NCBI RefSeq assembly: GCF_001624705.1 | Contig: NZ_JSEO01000023.1 | Span: 1-52,905 of the forward strand | DNA length: 52,905 nt | Reading direction: 5' to 3' | DNA from: Marinomonas sp. SBI8L | GTDB taxonomy: Bacteria; Pseudomonadota; Gammaproteobacteria; Pseudomonadales; Marinomonadaceae | Shown here: in pieces, positions 1 through 9,148 of the stretch | How the letters are laid out: each line of letters begins with the position of its first letter | Numbering within the stretch: the stretch's first letter is position 1 | Made by a program: the position numbers and the translations under genes | Notes under the pieces: model-generated | What the model was told of the DNA's origin: nothing | What the model saw: the letters and a program-made list of their open reading frames with translations, nothing else | Databases searched by the model: none

Positions 1-717
1 CCTGATAGTGGCTACATGGTGCGAGATCAAAAACCTAAAGGCTTTTTCTATCTCGATCACCGTACTGTTGATAGTAAAGTCAACATCATCACGGATGTGC
101 ATGTTACATCGGGAAATGTACATGATGCGCGCCCTTATATGGCAAGATTAAAACGACAGGAGGATCGGTTTGGTTTTGATGTGCAAGCCGTTGGACTCGA
201 TGCAGGCTATAACACAGCAGCGCTATGCAAGCAGCTGGAAGATAAAGGGATCTTCCCTGCGATCGCTTATCGCCGCTTAAATCATAAAGCAGGCATGTTC
301 TATAAAAAGGATTATCAATACGATCCTGACACGAATACCTATCAATGCCCACAGGGCCAATCTCTTATCTATAAAACAACGACAAGAGAAGGGTATCGCC
401 ATTATCAATCTAACTCGGCGGAATGTGTCGCATGCCCAACGCTGAAGCAGTGTACGAAGAACGCGAAATATGTCAAAACAATCACACGTCATCTCTGGCA
501 AGACAGCAAAGAGAGAGCGAATTTAAAACGTCTGAGTGAACGCGGTAAGAGAATTTATAAACGACGAAAAGAAACAGTAGAACGCAGTTTTGCCGATGCA
601 AAAGAGCTGCATGGTTATCGTTATGCACGCTTCAGGGGTCAGCCTAAGGTCCAAGCTCAAGCATTAATGACAGCCGCAGCGCAAAACATAAAGAAAATAG
701 CCATGCTAACGGGCTAG
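1..717 (+). CDS. IS1182-family transposase, C-terminal part (cut by window edge)
   Basis: The frame is open to base 1, so the gene starts before the window; the ATG at 16 is internal. The protein has the IS1182 DDE look: a GFFYLDHRTVD stretch, the second acidic site in AVGLDAGYNT, a cysteine-rich middle (CPQGQ, CVACPTLKQC) that may bind zinc, and the last glutamate in ETVERSFADAKELHGYRYA. It ends at the TAG of 715-717. The transposase would catalyse movement of its own element. Nothing after the catalytic Glu looks damaged, so the copy may be intact if the missing 5' half is. Confidence 0.88.
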   Translation, partial: PDSGYMVRDQKPKGFFYLDHRTVDSKVNIITDVHVTSGNVHDARPYMARLKRQEDRFGFDVQAVGLDAGYNTAALCKQLEDKGIFPAIAYRRLNHKAGMFYKKDYQYDPDTNTYQCPQGQSLIYKTTTREGYRHYQSNSAECVACPTLKQCTKNAKYVKTITRHLWQDSKERANLKRLSERGKRIYKRRKETVERSFADAKELHGYRYARFRGQPKVQAQALMTAAAQNIKKIAMLTG

Positions 718-839
718 AAAGAGAAAAGACTTGATAATGACCATGACGGCATCATTTTGCGTTTTATAAGCGTAATAGAAAGGCAAGTAAGTACATTAAA
801 AGGGAAATAATTTAAATAGAGAGAAAAGGTTTCAAAATA

Positions 840-868
840 ACAAACCCCAGATTTTAACTGGGGTTTGT
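840..868. repeat. Perfect 11-bp hairpin at the IS end
   Basis: ACAAACCCCAG (840-850) pairs with CTGGGGTTTGT (858-868) over a 7-nt loop. There is no T-run after it. It lies in the non-coding tail of the IS1182-like element and may be a transcription block or a subterminal recognition structure. Confidence 0.7.
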
Positions 869-880
869 CACTAATCTGAA

Positions 881-908
881 CGCCCATTATTTAATGGGCG
901 TTTTTTTT
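881..908 (+). terminator. Rho-independent terminator
   Basis: CGCCCATTA (881-889) pairs perfectly with TAATGGGCG (892-900) and eight T follow (901-908). It would stop transcription leaving the transposase before the convergent cytochrome gene. It may also be the palindromic target that the IS entered. Confidence 0.85.
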
Positions 909-927
909 ATGTATCAAGAAAGATTAG

Positions 928-1704
928 TTAATTAGTATGAGACTCAGGAAGTTTAAGCTTCTGAATATAAGCACCTAAATGTCGCCTATCTTTTTCATTC
1001 AGTTTTTGACTAATCATTTGCATAGGATTATCAAATAAATTGTCCGTCGTACGCTTACCCTTGCTATAGCTTTCTAGGGTCATACGAACATACCTAGCAT
1101 GTTGCCCTGTTAATTTAGGCGCTTTATCTAAACCAATAATTCGACCTTCACCATAAACCCCATGGCAGTTTTGACAGGCCTCTATCCCTCGTTTTTCATC
1201 CCCTTTTAAATATAAAATTGCGCCTAGCTTAGCCCATGCATCATCTTCTTTTTGAGTATGTCTTAGGGGGTCCAAACTCACATCAATCGCTTGAGATGTT
1301 CCAATAGATTGACCGGCATAATAATGCGCAATAGATTGCAACTCATCATCTGTATACTGATTGAGAGAGCCTTTCATTTCATTGGTAACTCGATAGCCAG
1401 ATTTAAAATTAATGAGCTGATCATAAAGGTAACTCATATCCTGACCGGCTAAGTTAGGTACTTGCTTTAAGCTTGTTTCAGAAATGGCAGGATGGCCAGT
1501 TAATCCATGGCATTGTACACAAGTCACCCCATTCACATCCTTACGTTGAATTAAGCTTATAGGGCTCTGCTTTTTAAGCTCTCCTGCAAGTTCTTCTTGC
1601 TCTGGCATAGGCTCAGTATTGGCATTTGCATTAAACACCAAACTGTAAAATAAAATTACTACCGCCCTATTAAATCGATTATCTAACTCAAATAGTTTCT
1701 TCAT
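928..1704 (-). CDS. Exported diheme cytochrome c (cytochrome c4-like)
   Basis: 258 aa with an N-terminal hydrophobic segment (about residues 13-28) ending in ANA, a plausible signal peptidase site, so it is likely periplasmic. There are two heme-attachment sites, CVQCH (about residues 62-66) and CQNCH (about 177-181). Each is followed some 60-70 residues later by Met-containing stretches (NEMKGSLNQY and NPMQMISQKL) that could give the distal iron ligand. Two class I cytochrome domains in tandem are typical of cytochrome c4 electron carriers feeding terminal oxidases or denitrification enzymes. It stands alone, convergent to the transposase, so the partner is unknown. Confidence 0.85.
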   Translation of the reverse strand: MKKLFELDNRFNRAVVILFYSLVFNANANTEPMPEQEELAGELKKQSPISLIQRKDVNGVTCVQCHGLTGHPAISETSLKQVPNLAGQDMSYLYDQLINFKSGYRVTNEMKGSLNQYTDDELQSIAHYYAGQSIGTSQAIDVSLDPLRHTQKEDDAWAKLGAILYLKGDEKRGIEACQNCHGVYGEGRIIGLDKAPKLTGQHARYVRMTLESYSKGKRTTDNLFDNPMQMISQKLNEKDRRHLGAYIQKLKLPESHTN

Positions 1705-1963
1705 TGAAGTTTACCTATCCTTTCTCAAACACAAACATGCGTTGATCTAATCCCTATCCTCATCACCTAAAGTAAGAACATGACGTGTCATTTATCAATC
1801 TATACAAGCTTTTTTAGTTATTCAAAGTATTAAATGTAGGAGATAGAGATATGCAAACTTAAGTCAATAAAGTGTCAGGTAATTCACTGGACAAAAATTT
1901 AATATTCACTTAAGACTCAAAATTTAGACTGTCTCCATTGATTAATAAGAGAGGAACTCAGGC

Positions 1964-2842
1964 ATGTCTAAATTTTCAAAAATGTCATCAGCAGAAGTGA
2001 TGGCCCTAGTTAGAACAATTGGCAATAAAGAAACTGATAAGAAACTTCAAGCAGGAGATTATTTAGCTGAACTCTTTTTACCTCGACCCTTTAAATTTGC
2101 GTTAAACCTCTCACCTGTGAGAAAGATATTAAAATCCATCTACGCAAAAAAAATCCCTGGCGGCTTTCCCTATATAGTCGCAAAATCTCGCGCCATCGAC
2201 GATCTGTTAGAAGAATCGTTATCACAAGGCAATATTCAACAACTCGTGTTTTTAGGTGCAGGCTATGATACTCGAGCATATCGCTATAAAGAGCACCTAA
2301 CGAGAACTCGTATTTTCGAAATTGATCACCCAGAGATACTAGAGAGGAAAAAGGCACTTATCGATAAGCGCCAATTAAACCTTGATAACCTAGTCTATTG
2401 CGCTGCAAATTTTGAAGATGGAAAAGATGAATTCACAAGCCAGTGGCTGCAAGATCAAGGCATTAAAACTGATGTCAAAACCCTATTTATTATTGACGGT
2501 GTTTCGTATTTTATTTCACCAGATGCATTTGATAATGTTGTTGAAGTCATTACTCAGTTTAAAACTGGCTCAGAATTAATTTTTGACTATGCCTATCACG
2601 AAATTTTAGAAAACAAAACTTATCGTGGTAGTGAAGAATTTAAAGCATCCTTAAAACGTATGGGAGAACCTGTTGTTAATGGTATTAAGGAAAACGAAAT
2701 CAGTGCCTATCTCAAACGTTTTAACCTTAAACTGCTTAACCTCTTTCGCCCCCATGACTTGGAAAAAAGCTACCTCACAGGATCAAATGGACACACCACC
2801 AAGCCCTATGGCTTTTTAGATATAGTGCGTGTAAAAGTGTAA
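1964..2842 (+). CDS. Class I SAM-dependent methyltransferase, LCM/TIGR00027 type
   Basis: 292 aa. The N-terminal third is a helical cap; the SAM-binding loop is FLGAGYDTRAYR (about residues 96-107), followed by FEIDHPEILERKK, the acidic end of strand 2. This pattern is that of the leucine carboxyl methyltransferase-like family, often labelled O-methyltransferase in polyketide loci. The substrate cannot be read from sequence. AGAGAGGA sits about 10 nt before the ATG at 1964. It is monocistronic and followed by a hairpin at 2864-2891. Confidence 0.85.
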   Translation: MSKFSKMSSAEVMALVRTIGNKETDKKLQAGDYLAELFLPRPFKFALNLSPVRKILKSIYAKKIPGGFPYIVAKSRAIDDLLEESLSQGNIQQLVFLGAGYDTRAYRYKEHLTRTRIFEIDHPEILERKKALIDKRQLNLDNLVYCAANFEDGKDEFTSQWLQDQGIKTDVKTLFIIDGVSYFISPDAFDNVVEVITQFKTGSELIFDYAYHEILENKTYRGSEEFKASLKRMGEPVVNGIKENEISAYLKRFNLKLLNLFRPHDLEKSYLTGSNGHTTKPYGFLDIVRVKV

Positions 2843-2860
2843 TCAGAGCCTATTTTTTAC

Positions 2861-2897
2861 AAAGGAGTGAGCTTCCATGGATGCTCACTCCCCTTTT
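2861..2897 (+). terminator. Hairpin terminator after the methyltransferase
   Basis: GGAGTGAGC (2864-2872) pairs with GCTCACTCC (2883-2891), and the flanking AAA and TTTT extend the stem. The loop holds the small palindrome TCCATGGA. The T-run is only four bases, so the terminator is moderate. Confidence 0.6.
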
Positions 2898-3108
2898 GCG
2901 GCTACGCTTAAAACAGCTAATTTAATCTATAAAATAACTAGACTTAAGTAGAATTAACCTTCTTTATCTAACCAGTTTTTCTTCTTTTTACCATCAATAA
3001 CTAATACTGGTTCGAATATCACTTTCTATAAGATGAAAATCTTTGACTATAATGAGAAGAGGTCTATACCCAAATTATCATTTTGTTAAAAATTTTAAGG
3101 AGGATGAA

Positions 3109-3360
3109 ATGTCGATTAAATTACTTGCGAAGAAAACTGCAACAAATCTAATGGCAGAGTTTGAAAAGGACATGAATCAAGCTGAGCTCACTAAACACAT
3201 AGAGGAGTTACTGGTAGAAGTTGTCAATATGACAAAAACTGAATGTGATCCTATTAAGCTTTCATGCTGTCAGTCAGACCAAGATATAGCCCATAAAATG
3301 GCACATGAGATAAGACACCAAGAAGACATAGTCATGGCTAACCTCATGGGTTTAAGATGA
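3109..3360 (+). CDS. Small protein of unknown function (83 aa)
   Basis: An in-frame ATG exists at 3049 and a leftmost start at 3043, but the ATG at 3109 follows a near-perfect ribosome site (AAGGAGG, 3097-3103), so it is the better start. The product begins MSIKLLAKKTATNLM and is mostly helical and charged. It has no signal peptide or membrane segment and carries an adjacent Cys-Cys in KLSCCQSDQD. I do not recognise the family. It is monocistronic, and a symmetric hairpin (3404-3438) separates it from the convergent EF-hand gene. Confidence 0.7.
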   Translation: MSIKLLAKKTATNLMAEFEKDMNQAELTKHIEELLVEVVNMTKTECDPIKLSCCQSDQDIAHKMAHEIRHQEDIVMANLMGLR

Positions 3361-3403
3361 TAGCATTTCTAATATTAGCTAGGTACTAGCTCAAAAAGTT
3401 AAG

Positions 3404-3438
3404 AAGGTAAAAACCTGATTTACAAAGGTTTTTACCTT
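3404..3438. terminator. 13-bp perfect hairpin between convergent genes
   Basis: AAGGTAAAAACCT (3404-3416) pairs fully with AGGTTTTTACCTT (3426-3438) over a 9-nt loop. It sits between the 83-aa gene and the EF-hand gene and probably serves both. No long T-run follows on either side. Confidence 0.65.
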
Positions 3439-3451
3439 TGAGACTTACAAG

Positions 3452-3703
3452 TTAGTACAAACGTTTTAATTGTTTTTTTGCATCCTTAATGCTGATAAAA
3501 CCATCTTTGTCTGAATCCGCTTTTTTGAAGTACTTCTCTTTACCACCCGCTTTTTTAAACTCATGAAGATTAATCTGATTATCACCATCAAGATCAAGTT
3601 CTTTGACTTTATCTAACCCCTTTTTAGCTGACTTAAGATCAAAGGCAACCGCCGAACTCACACAAAACACCAAAGCAATAAAAACCACAAAAGAACGCAT
3701 CAT
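3452..3703 (-). CDS. Small exported EF-hand calcium-binding protein
   Basis: 83 aa with a Sec signal peptide (hydrophobic residues 4-20, AVA cleavage site). The mature part is two EF-hand loops: DLDGDNQINLHEF (about residues 38-50) and DSDKDGFISIKD (about 63-74), each with acidic residues at the coordinating positions 1, 3, 5 and 12. It is therefore a minimal periplasmic calcium-binding protein, whether sensor or buffer. The rest is lysine-rich. It is a single gene with no neighbour suggesting a partner. Confidence 0.85.
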   Translation of the reverse strand: MMRSFVVFIALVFCVSSAVAFDLKSAKKGLDKVKELDLDGDNQINLHEFKKAGGKEKYFKKADSDKDGFISIKDAKKQLKRLY

Positions 3704-4222
3704 AATTTCAGCCTAAAATTGAGAAACCCGATAAAATATATAAACCAATTAGTTTTAAAACAGCATATCACTGTTAAGGAATCTAGAAGCTTTTATCACA
3801 TTCTGAGGCAGAAAGGTTCATTCTCAGCTTCTATAAGCAAGATGATAGGAGAAATACGTTAAATCTACTATTACTAATATAAGCAAGGAAACAAAAAATT
3901 TCCTAGTGTAAGTTTAACTATAATCACGTTCACTTCTGTACTTGCTAATAAACCCTCTTGCTATATCATTACGCCCTTTTTGGGGAAACTATACTGAATC
4001 CCCCCTTCACACTCACTGAAAACGACGTATGAGCCATATCGCCCATCTCTTTATTGACTTTAAATTTAGTCAGTGCGATTTTTATATTAAATGATCATTT
4101 AATTAAACAACCATTCAATAAAAAAACAAATAAAATTCAATCAGTTGCTTAGGATGAAGTCATTTTCTTCTTGATTAGTGTAAGCACTGAGTAACCAAGT
4201 TTCTTAACTGCTAGGAGTGTTT
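3704..4222. other. Intergenic region, 519 bp, no gene seen
   Basis: AT-rich spacer between the divergent EF-hand gene and the BCCT-like gene. It should hold both promoters. No convincing coding frame, tRNA or long repeat was found; there are several overlapping TTAATTAA/ATTTAAT-type stretches around 4085-4135. Confidence 0.6.
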
Positions 4223-5380
4223 ATGAACACCTTATTGAGTGCAGGTATTATTTTTACTCTGCTCGCAATCGTATTTTGTCTCTATCGTTGGGGTAATTTG
4301 AAATGTGTTGGGGTCACCCCAGTCAAAACCTTTACCTTTATCGCGATTTTGTTCACATCTGGTCTAGATGTTGGGCTTATCATGTTCCCGCTTACTGAGT
4401 TCGCAGGTTATGCAGATCATACAGCTAGCCCTGAATATGCCTTTAGTAACCCACTCGCAATCGAATTTGCCTATTGGGGCTTTCTTATTTGGGGCTTCTA
4501 CTTTTTAACTAGCTTCTACTTTTGCGTGATTGAACCAAAGGTTGGCTTTTTTGAAATTCCTTTTGTGAAGCTAATCAATAACATTGTCATTATTGGAACC
4601 TGTGCCTTCACAGCTTACCTTCTATTATCTAACCTACCTTGGTACCTACCAGAGCTAAGCGAAGAAGGCAGTATTGTGACTACCTTTTATGTCATAGTAT
4701 TTGTCGTTATTATTGCAGCTATTTTCTCAAGCACGGATATCAAGTATGTTAGAATTTTGAGCTTGGCTTCCACTTGGCTCTTCCTAGCTCTGATTGCTGT
4801 CATGTGGTCACTTGCTGCTATGGGTCCAAACGAAATGCTTGATGCCGCCAACCTAATTGGTAACTATTTCGTTAATATTCATAAATTTGTCCTACCTATT
4901 AATGATTACCACGAGTTTTATCTTTTCTGGTGGTTTGCTTGGAGCATCATGATTGGGCAGTTTACATCACGTTTTGTCGGTGGTTTGCGCACATGGCAAG
5001 TACTAGCCGCTTTGCTTATCTTCCCATCTATTCCACTTGCTACATGGTTTAGCGTACTCTTCTTCTACCATGAGAATGGCTTAGACAGTTCTGGTTTTGT
5101 TGGCATATCTATGGTTATTGTTGGTATCACTTTTGTGATTAACTCACTAGACTCGCTTATACGTTTATATAGCGACAATCTAAAACTCACACCCAAACGT
5201 CTAGGTAAAGTGCCTTATATCCTAGGTAACCTAGTCGCATTGTGTGCCCTAACTATGTTATTCAAACTGGATTTCTTACAAATCCAATGGGTAGGTGCAC
5301 TCGTTATCCTGCTTTATTTTGCTTGCTTTGGCTTTATTATGCTGAAGAAACGTAAAGAGGTATTAGCTATCAAAGGCTAA
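4223..5380 (+). CDS. Short, divergent BCCT-family-like transporter
   Basis: 385 aa from the ATG at 4223, which has AGGAG 5-9 nt upstream; a GTG at 4217 is less likely because it overlaps that site. About 11 hydrophobic segments fill the protein. TSGLDVGLIMFPLTEF resembles the glycine-rich segment of betaine/carnitine/choline transporters, AYWGFLIWGFYF their Trp-rich helix, and FWWFAWSIMIGQFTSRFVGG the family signature region, with SLDSLIRLYS at the place of the TSADS motif. Usual members are 500-650 aa, so this one lacks the long termini. The substrate is unknown; a compatible solute or quaternary amine would fit the family. Confidence 0.7.
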   Translation: MNTLLSAGIIFTLLAIVFCLYRWGNLKCVGVTPVKTFTFIAILFTSGLDVGLIMFPLTEFAGYADHTASPEYAFSNPLAIEFAYWGFLIWGFYFLTSFYFCVIEPKVGFFEIPFVKLINNIVIIGTCAFTAYLLLSNLPWYLPELSEEGSIVTTFYVIVFVVIIAAIFSSTDIKYVRILSLASTWLFLALIAVMWSLAAMGPNEMLDAANLIGNYFVNIHKFVLPINDYHEFYLFWWFAWSIMIGQFTSRFVGGLRTWQVLAALLIFPSIPLATWFSVLFFYHENGLDSSGFVGISMVIVGITFVINSLDSLIRLYSDNLKLTPKRLGKVPYILGNLVALCALTMLFKLDFLQIQWVGALVILLYFACFGFIMLKKRKEVLAIKG

Positions 5381-5403
5381 TCCAAAAACTCTTGCTAAAG
5401 TTG

Positions 5404-5434
5404 AAAAGCCGCTTTATTTCAAAGCGGCTTTTTT
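5404..5434 (+). terminator. Rho-independent terminator
   Basis: AAAAGCCGCTTT (5404-5415) pairs with AAAGCGGCTTTT over a 5-nt loop and ends in six T. It lies directly after the BCCT-like gene. Confidence 0.88.
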
Positions 5435-5535
5435 ATTACTCTAATAAAAAAGAAAAACAAATACTTCCTTAAACATAAGCTTAATGCCTCAAGTTTTCTT
5501 GATTAGGCTAGAATAAGTTATCAAGGAACCTAAAT

Positions 5536-7818
5536 ATGAGCGATAAAAACAAAACAAAAACACAATTGCTTGATGAAATAGCCAGTTTACAAGAGGAGTT
5601 ATCCTTATTAAATCAGACTAAAAAAGCCCAGTCTGAAGAGCTATTTAAGAGTGAGGAAAGGTTCGCCCTAGCAATGCGTGGTGCCAGTGATGGTCTATGG
5701 GATTGGGATTTAATCACTGACAAAGTCTATTACTCTCCCCGCTGGAAATCCATGCTAGGGTATGAAGAGCATGAGTTGGGTAGTTCACTCGATACTTGGG
5801 CAAGCTTAGTGCACCCAGAAGAAAAAGAAACTATATTAGAATCAGTCCAAAATTACCTCTCCAATAAGACAGACGCATTTGAAGTAGAAATGCGCATGCG
5901 CCACAAAACTGGCAGCTATATTTATATCCGCTCAAGAGCATTTAAAGTCATAAATGAGCAGAAACAAACTACTGTTCGCCTCATTGGCACACATGTGGAT
6001 ATAACTAAACGAAAAAAAGCCGAACTCTTCAGCAAAAGAAGTACCAAAATTTTAGCCATGATAGCAAAGGGAAATGCGGCCTCTGAGATTTATGATGAAA
6101 TCGCTTATATGTATGAAGAAAGGCACCCTGGTATGCGCTGCTGCATGCTGATATTAGAAAAGGATAAACTACTCTACGGTGGAGCCCCTAGCCTACCTAA
6201 AGCCTATTGTGAAGCAATAAATGGCTCAACGATTGGTCCAAATGTCGGATCATGCGGTACAGCAAGCTATACAGGCGAGCGAGTTCTAAGTGAGGATATT
6301 GCTACAGACCCTAGATGGGCCAGTGTGAAGCACATCGCTTTACCATATGGACTCAGATCTTGCTGGTCGGAGCCAGTAAAAGATGCCTCTGGAAGAATCT
6401 TAGGCGCCTTTGGTATGTACTATAACTACCCCGGCCTACCTAATGACGAAGAGCTAGATGATCTTATCTCAGCGGTAAGACTGGTTAGTATTATCATGGA
6501 TAGAGAGAACAATCTAAAACGTATTAAAGAATTAGCTTATACCGATGAACTTACAGGCCTTTCAAGTCGCGCCCAACTCTATATCAGCCTTGAAAAATTG
6601 ATTAAAGAATCAGAAAGAAACAAACGCTCTTTCAATCTTATCTACTTAGATCTTGATAACTTTAAGCAAGTAAACGATAGCCTAGGACATGATGAAGGCG
6701 ATAATTTACTCAAGATAATTGCCTCAAGACTTACAAATCTAGAAAGCGATATTAAATTAGCTGCACGCCTAGGTGGTGATGAGTTTTGCATTATTGCCCA
6801 TGACAACAAAGACAAGAAAAGCCAAGTTATTGAACTAGCCAAACTTTGTTTAAAAACCATATCCAAACCTGTCATTTTATCCGGCAGAAAATTCATTCCT
6901 ACGTGTAGCCTTGGCATTGCTAGGTATCCAATCGATGGCAATAATCTCACCAGCCTATTAAAAGCCGCAGACACTGCTCTCTACTCAGCAAAAGAGCAAG
7001 GTAAAAACGGTTACGCCTTTTATAAAATCGAGCTTACCCAAAAGGCCGAATATAGATTTAAAATGGAGCAACACTTAAGAGAGGCAATTGAGCACGAACA
7101 ACTAACTTTGGTTTATCAGTGTCAAGTTGCTATTGAGAATCGCGAAGTTGTTGGTGTTGAGGCGCTTGCAAGGTGGCATCATCCTTTATTAGGCGATGTT
7201 TCACCGAATGACTTTATTCCCATTGCAGAACGTATAGGAATGATTAAACCTCTAACTCATTGGGTATTAAAACAAGCTGCGAAACAAGCGGTGATCTGGA
7301 AAAAGCAAGGCATTAACCTACCCCGTATTGCCGTCAACATTTCTCCTAATCACTTCTTAGAGTCAGACTTTGTTAGCTTGATAGAAGACACCTTACAAGC
7401 AACAGAATTAGATGCAAAATGCTTAAAATTAGAAGTTACAGAAAGTGCAGTACAAATAAATAGAGCTAATCTAGACACTTTCAATCGATTAAAAGAGATT
7501 GGTGTCTTGATAGCAATCGATGACTTTGGCACAGGTTACTCTTCATTTGCATCACTAAAACACCTCCATGTGGATGTTTTGAAAATAGATAAATACTTCA
7601 TCAACGACCTATTAACCAACGTTAAAGCCAGACACCTATACTCCTCCATGATAGAGATGGGACAAAAGTTAGGGTATGAAATTATTGCAGAAGGAGTAGA
7701 GGATCAAGCTCAGTTAGCATTACTTACTGAGCTTGGCTGTGACACAGTTCAAGGTTTTATCTTTAGCCGCCCAAAAGATGCCAAGGAAACCCAAAAATGC
7801 TTAAGCAAGTTATCTTAA
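5536..7818 (+). CDS. PAS-GAF-GGDEF-EAL c-di-GMP signalling protein
   Basis: 760 aa, soluble. A short coiled coil (about 5-35) leads to a PAS domain (about 37-155, with GLWDWDL and the closing GTHVDITKRK), a GAF domain (about 170-325), a GGDEF domain and an EAL domain. The cyclase motif is intact (GGDEF, 413-417), and the product-inhibition RxxD motif expected five residues before it is absent. The phosphodiesterase motif EAL is intact (542-544), as is IDDFGTGYSS. Both activities are therefore possible; in many such hybrids one dominates. AAGGAA precedes the ATG. The 3' end almost meets convergent prpF. Confidence 0.92.
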   Translation: MSDKNKTKTQLLDEIASLQEELSLLNQTKKAQSEELFKSEERFALAMRGASDGLWDWDLITDKVYYSPRWKSMLGYEEHELGSSLDTWASLVHPEEKETILESVQNYLSNKTDAFEVEMRMRHKTGSYIYIRSRAFKVINEQKQTTVRLIGTHVDITKRKKAELFSKRSTKILAMIAKGNAASEIYDEIAYMYEERHPGMRCCMLILEKDKLLYGGAPSLPKAYCEAINGSTIGPNVGSCGTASYTGERVLSEDIATDPRWASVKHIALPYGLRSCWSEPVKDASGRILGAFGMYYNYPGLPNDEELDDLISAVRLVSIIMDRENNLKRIKELAYTDELTGLSSRAQLYISLEKLIKESERNKRSFNLIYLDLDNFKQVNDSLGHDEGDNLLKIIASRLTNLESDIKLAARLGGDEFCIIAHDNKDKKSQVIELAKLCLKTISKPVILSGRKFIPTCSLGIARYPIDGNNLTSLLKAADTALYSAKEQGKNGYAFYKIELTQKAEYRFKMEQHLREAIEHEQLTLVYQCQVAIENREVVGVEALARWHHPLLGDVSPNDFIPIAERIGMIKPLTHWVLKQAAKQAVIWKKQGINLPRIAVNISPNHFLESDFVSLIEDTLQATELDAKCLKLEVTESAVQINRANLDTFNRLKEIGVLIAIDDFGTGYSSFASLKHLHVDVLKIDKYFINDLLTNVKARHLYSSMIEMGQKLGYEIIAEGVEDQAQLALLTELGCDTVQGFIFSRPKDAKETQKCLSKLS

Positions 7819-7851
7819 TAGACCTGCTTAGAGATATTGTAATAAACCTAG

Positions 7852-9030
7852 TTAGAAAGCATCCTGAGGAACACGAACCCAACCTTCCATCAAGACTCTA
7901 GCACTTCGACTCATAATCGCACGATCAACAGACCACTCACCCTCTGTCTCACTGGCTTTGGCTCCAACACGCAATGTGCCTGAAGGATGGCCAAAGGTCA
8001 CAGATTGCCTTTCATTGCCACCAGCTGCGAGATTAACTAAGGTACCCGGAATTGCAGCAGCGGTTCCAATTGCAACGGCCGCTGTACCCATCATGGCATG
8101 GTGTAATTTCCCCATAGATAAGGCCCTGACACAGACATCAATATCTTTCGCACTTACATTTGAGCCACTTGAAGCCTGATAATCTTTAGCCGGTGCAACA
8201 AAAGCAACCTTAGGAGTATGTTGACGCTGCTCAGCTTCATCAATTGATTGAATCAATCCCATTTTTAGCGCCCCATGCGCACGAATAGATTCAAACTTAG
8301 CTAATGCTTTTGCATCACCATTGATTGCATCTTGAAGCTCAGTGCCTGTATAACCAAGCTCAACTGCATTTAAGAAAATGGTTGGAATACCCGCATTGAT
8401 TAAAGTTGCCTGAAATGACCCATAGTCAGCAACATCAAGCTGATCTACCAACTGACCAGTGGGAAACATGGCTCCCTCACCGTCGGCAGGGTCAACAAAT
8501 TCCACTTCGACTTCCGCCGCAGGGAAAGTCACGCCATCAAGCTCGAAGTCACCAGTTTCTTGTACCTCACCATTGGTCATAGGAACATGAGCAACAATGG
8601 TTTTTTCGATATTCGCTTGCCAGATATTAATGGTAGCTAAGCCATTTTCAGGTAATTTATCCGCATCGACTAAGCCATTAGAAATCGCAAAAGCCCCAAC
8701 CGCAGCCGTTAAATTGCCACAGTTACCACTCCAATCTACAAAGGCTTTATCAATCGCTACTTGGCCAAATAAATAGTTCACATCATGATCGGCTTTGTCA
8801 GATTTAGAAATGATAACTGTTTTACTTGTGCTTGAGGTTGCACCACCCATACCATCCGTCTGTTTACCATATGGATCAGGGCTACCTATCACACGAAGCA
8901 ATAAATCATCCCTCACTTTACCCGGAACACGTGCGGCTTCGGGTAAGTCTTCTAAACTAAAAAATACGCCTTTACTTGTACCACCGCGCATATAAGTCGC
9001 AGGAATTTTAACTTGTGGTAAATGTGCCAT
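7852..9030 (-). CDS. prpF: 2-methylaconitate cis-trans isomerase PrpF
   Basis: 392 aa, full length for PrpF. Family features are the N-terminal PATYMRGGTSKGVFF, the DPYGKQTDGMGGATSSTSK stretch, the central CGNLTAAVGAFA with a cysteine at the expected acid/base site, and GHPSGTLRV near the end. With AcnD it replaces PrpD: AcnD makes a 2-methylaconitate isomer, and PrpF converts it to the form hydrated to methylisocitrate. It is the last gene of the prp operon, 118 bp after acnD, and its end lies 33 bp from a convergent gene with no terminator visible between. Confidence 0.95.
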   Translation of the reverse strand: MAHLPQVKIPATYMRGGTSKGVFFSLEDLPEAARVPGKVRDDLLLRVIGSPDPYGKQTDGMGGATSSTSKTVIISKSDKADHDVNYLFGQVAIDKAFVDWSGNCGNLTAAVGAFAISNGLVDADKLPENGLATINIWQANIEKTIVAHVPMTNGEVQETGDFELDGVTFPAAEVEVEFVDPADGEGAMFPTGQLVDQLDVADYGSFQATLINAGIPTIFLNAVELGYTGTELQDAINGDAKALAKFESIRAHGALKMGLIQSIDEAEQRQHTPKVAFVAPAKDYQASSGSNVSAKDIDVCVRALSMGKLHHAMMGTAAVAIGTAAAIPGTLVNLAAGGNERQSVTFGHPSGTLRVGAKASETEGEWSVDRAIMSRSARVLMEGWVRVPQDAF

Positions 9031-9079
9031 ACCAAGTTACCTCTATTGGGCATGCTTTAATCAAAGCAATAAAAAGGGC

Positions 9080-9126
9080 GAGTGGGACCCACAAGAAAAT
9101 AGGCAGAAAAGCTGCGAGCCCCACTC
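9080..9126 (-). repeat. Inverted repeat between acnD and prpF
   Basis: GAGTGGG (9080-9086) can pair with CCCACTC (9120-9126) around a 33-nt loop. The left arm also forms a tight alternative, GTGGGACCCAC (9082-9092). It could stabilise or partly attenuate the message between the two cistrons. The evidence is structural only. Confidence 0.4.
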
Positions 9127-9148
9127 ATAAACTTAAACAAAAGTGCAA

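Larger units (their letters stand above)
1..880 (+). mobile_element. 3' end of an IS1182-like insertion sequence
   Basis: Transposase followed by about 160 bp of non-coding sequence that contains a perfect hairpin (840-850 with 858-868). The right boundary is a guess: the sequence changes at about 878-881 to a second hairpin with a T-run that looks like a chromosomal terminator. The left end is outside the window, so the terminal inverted repeats cannot be compared. Confidence 0.55.
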
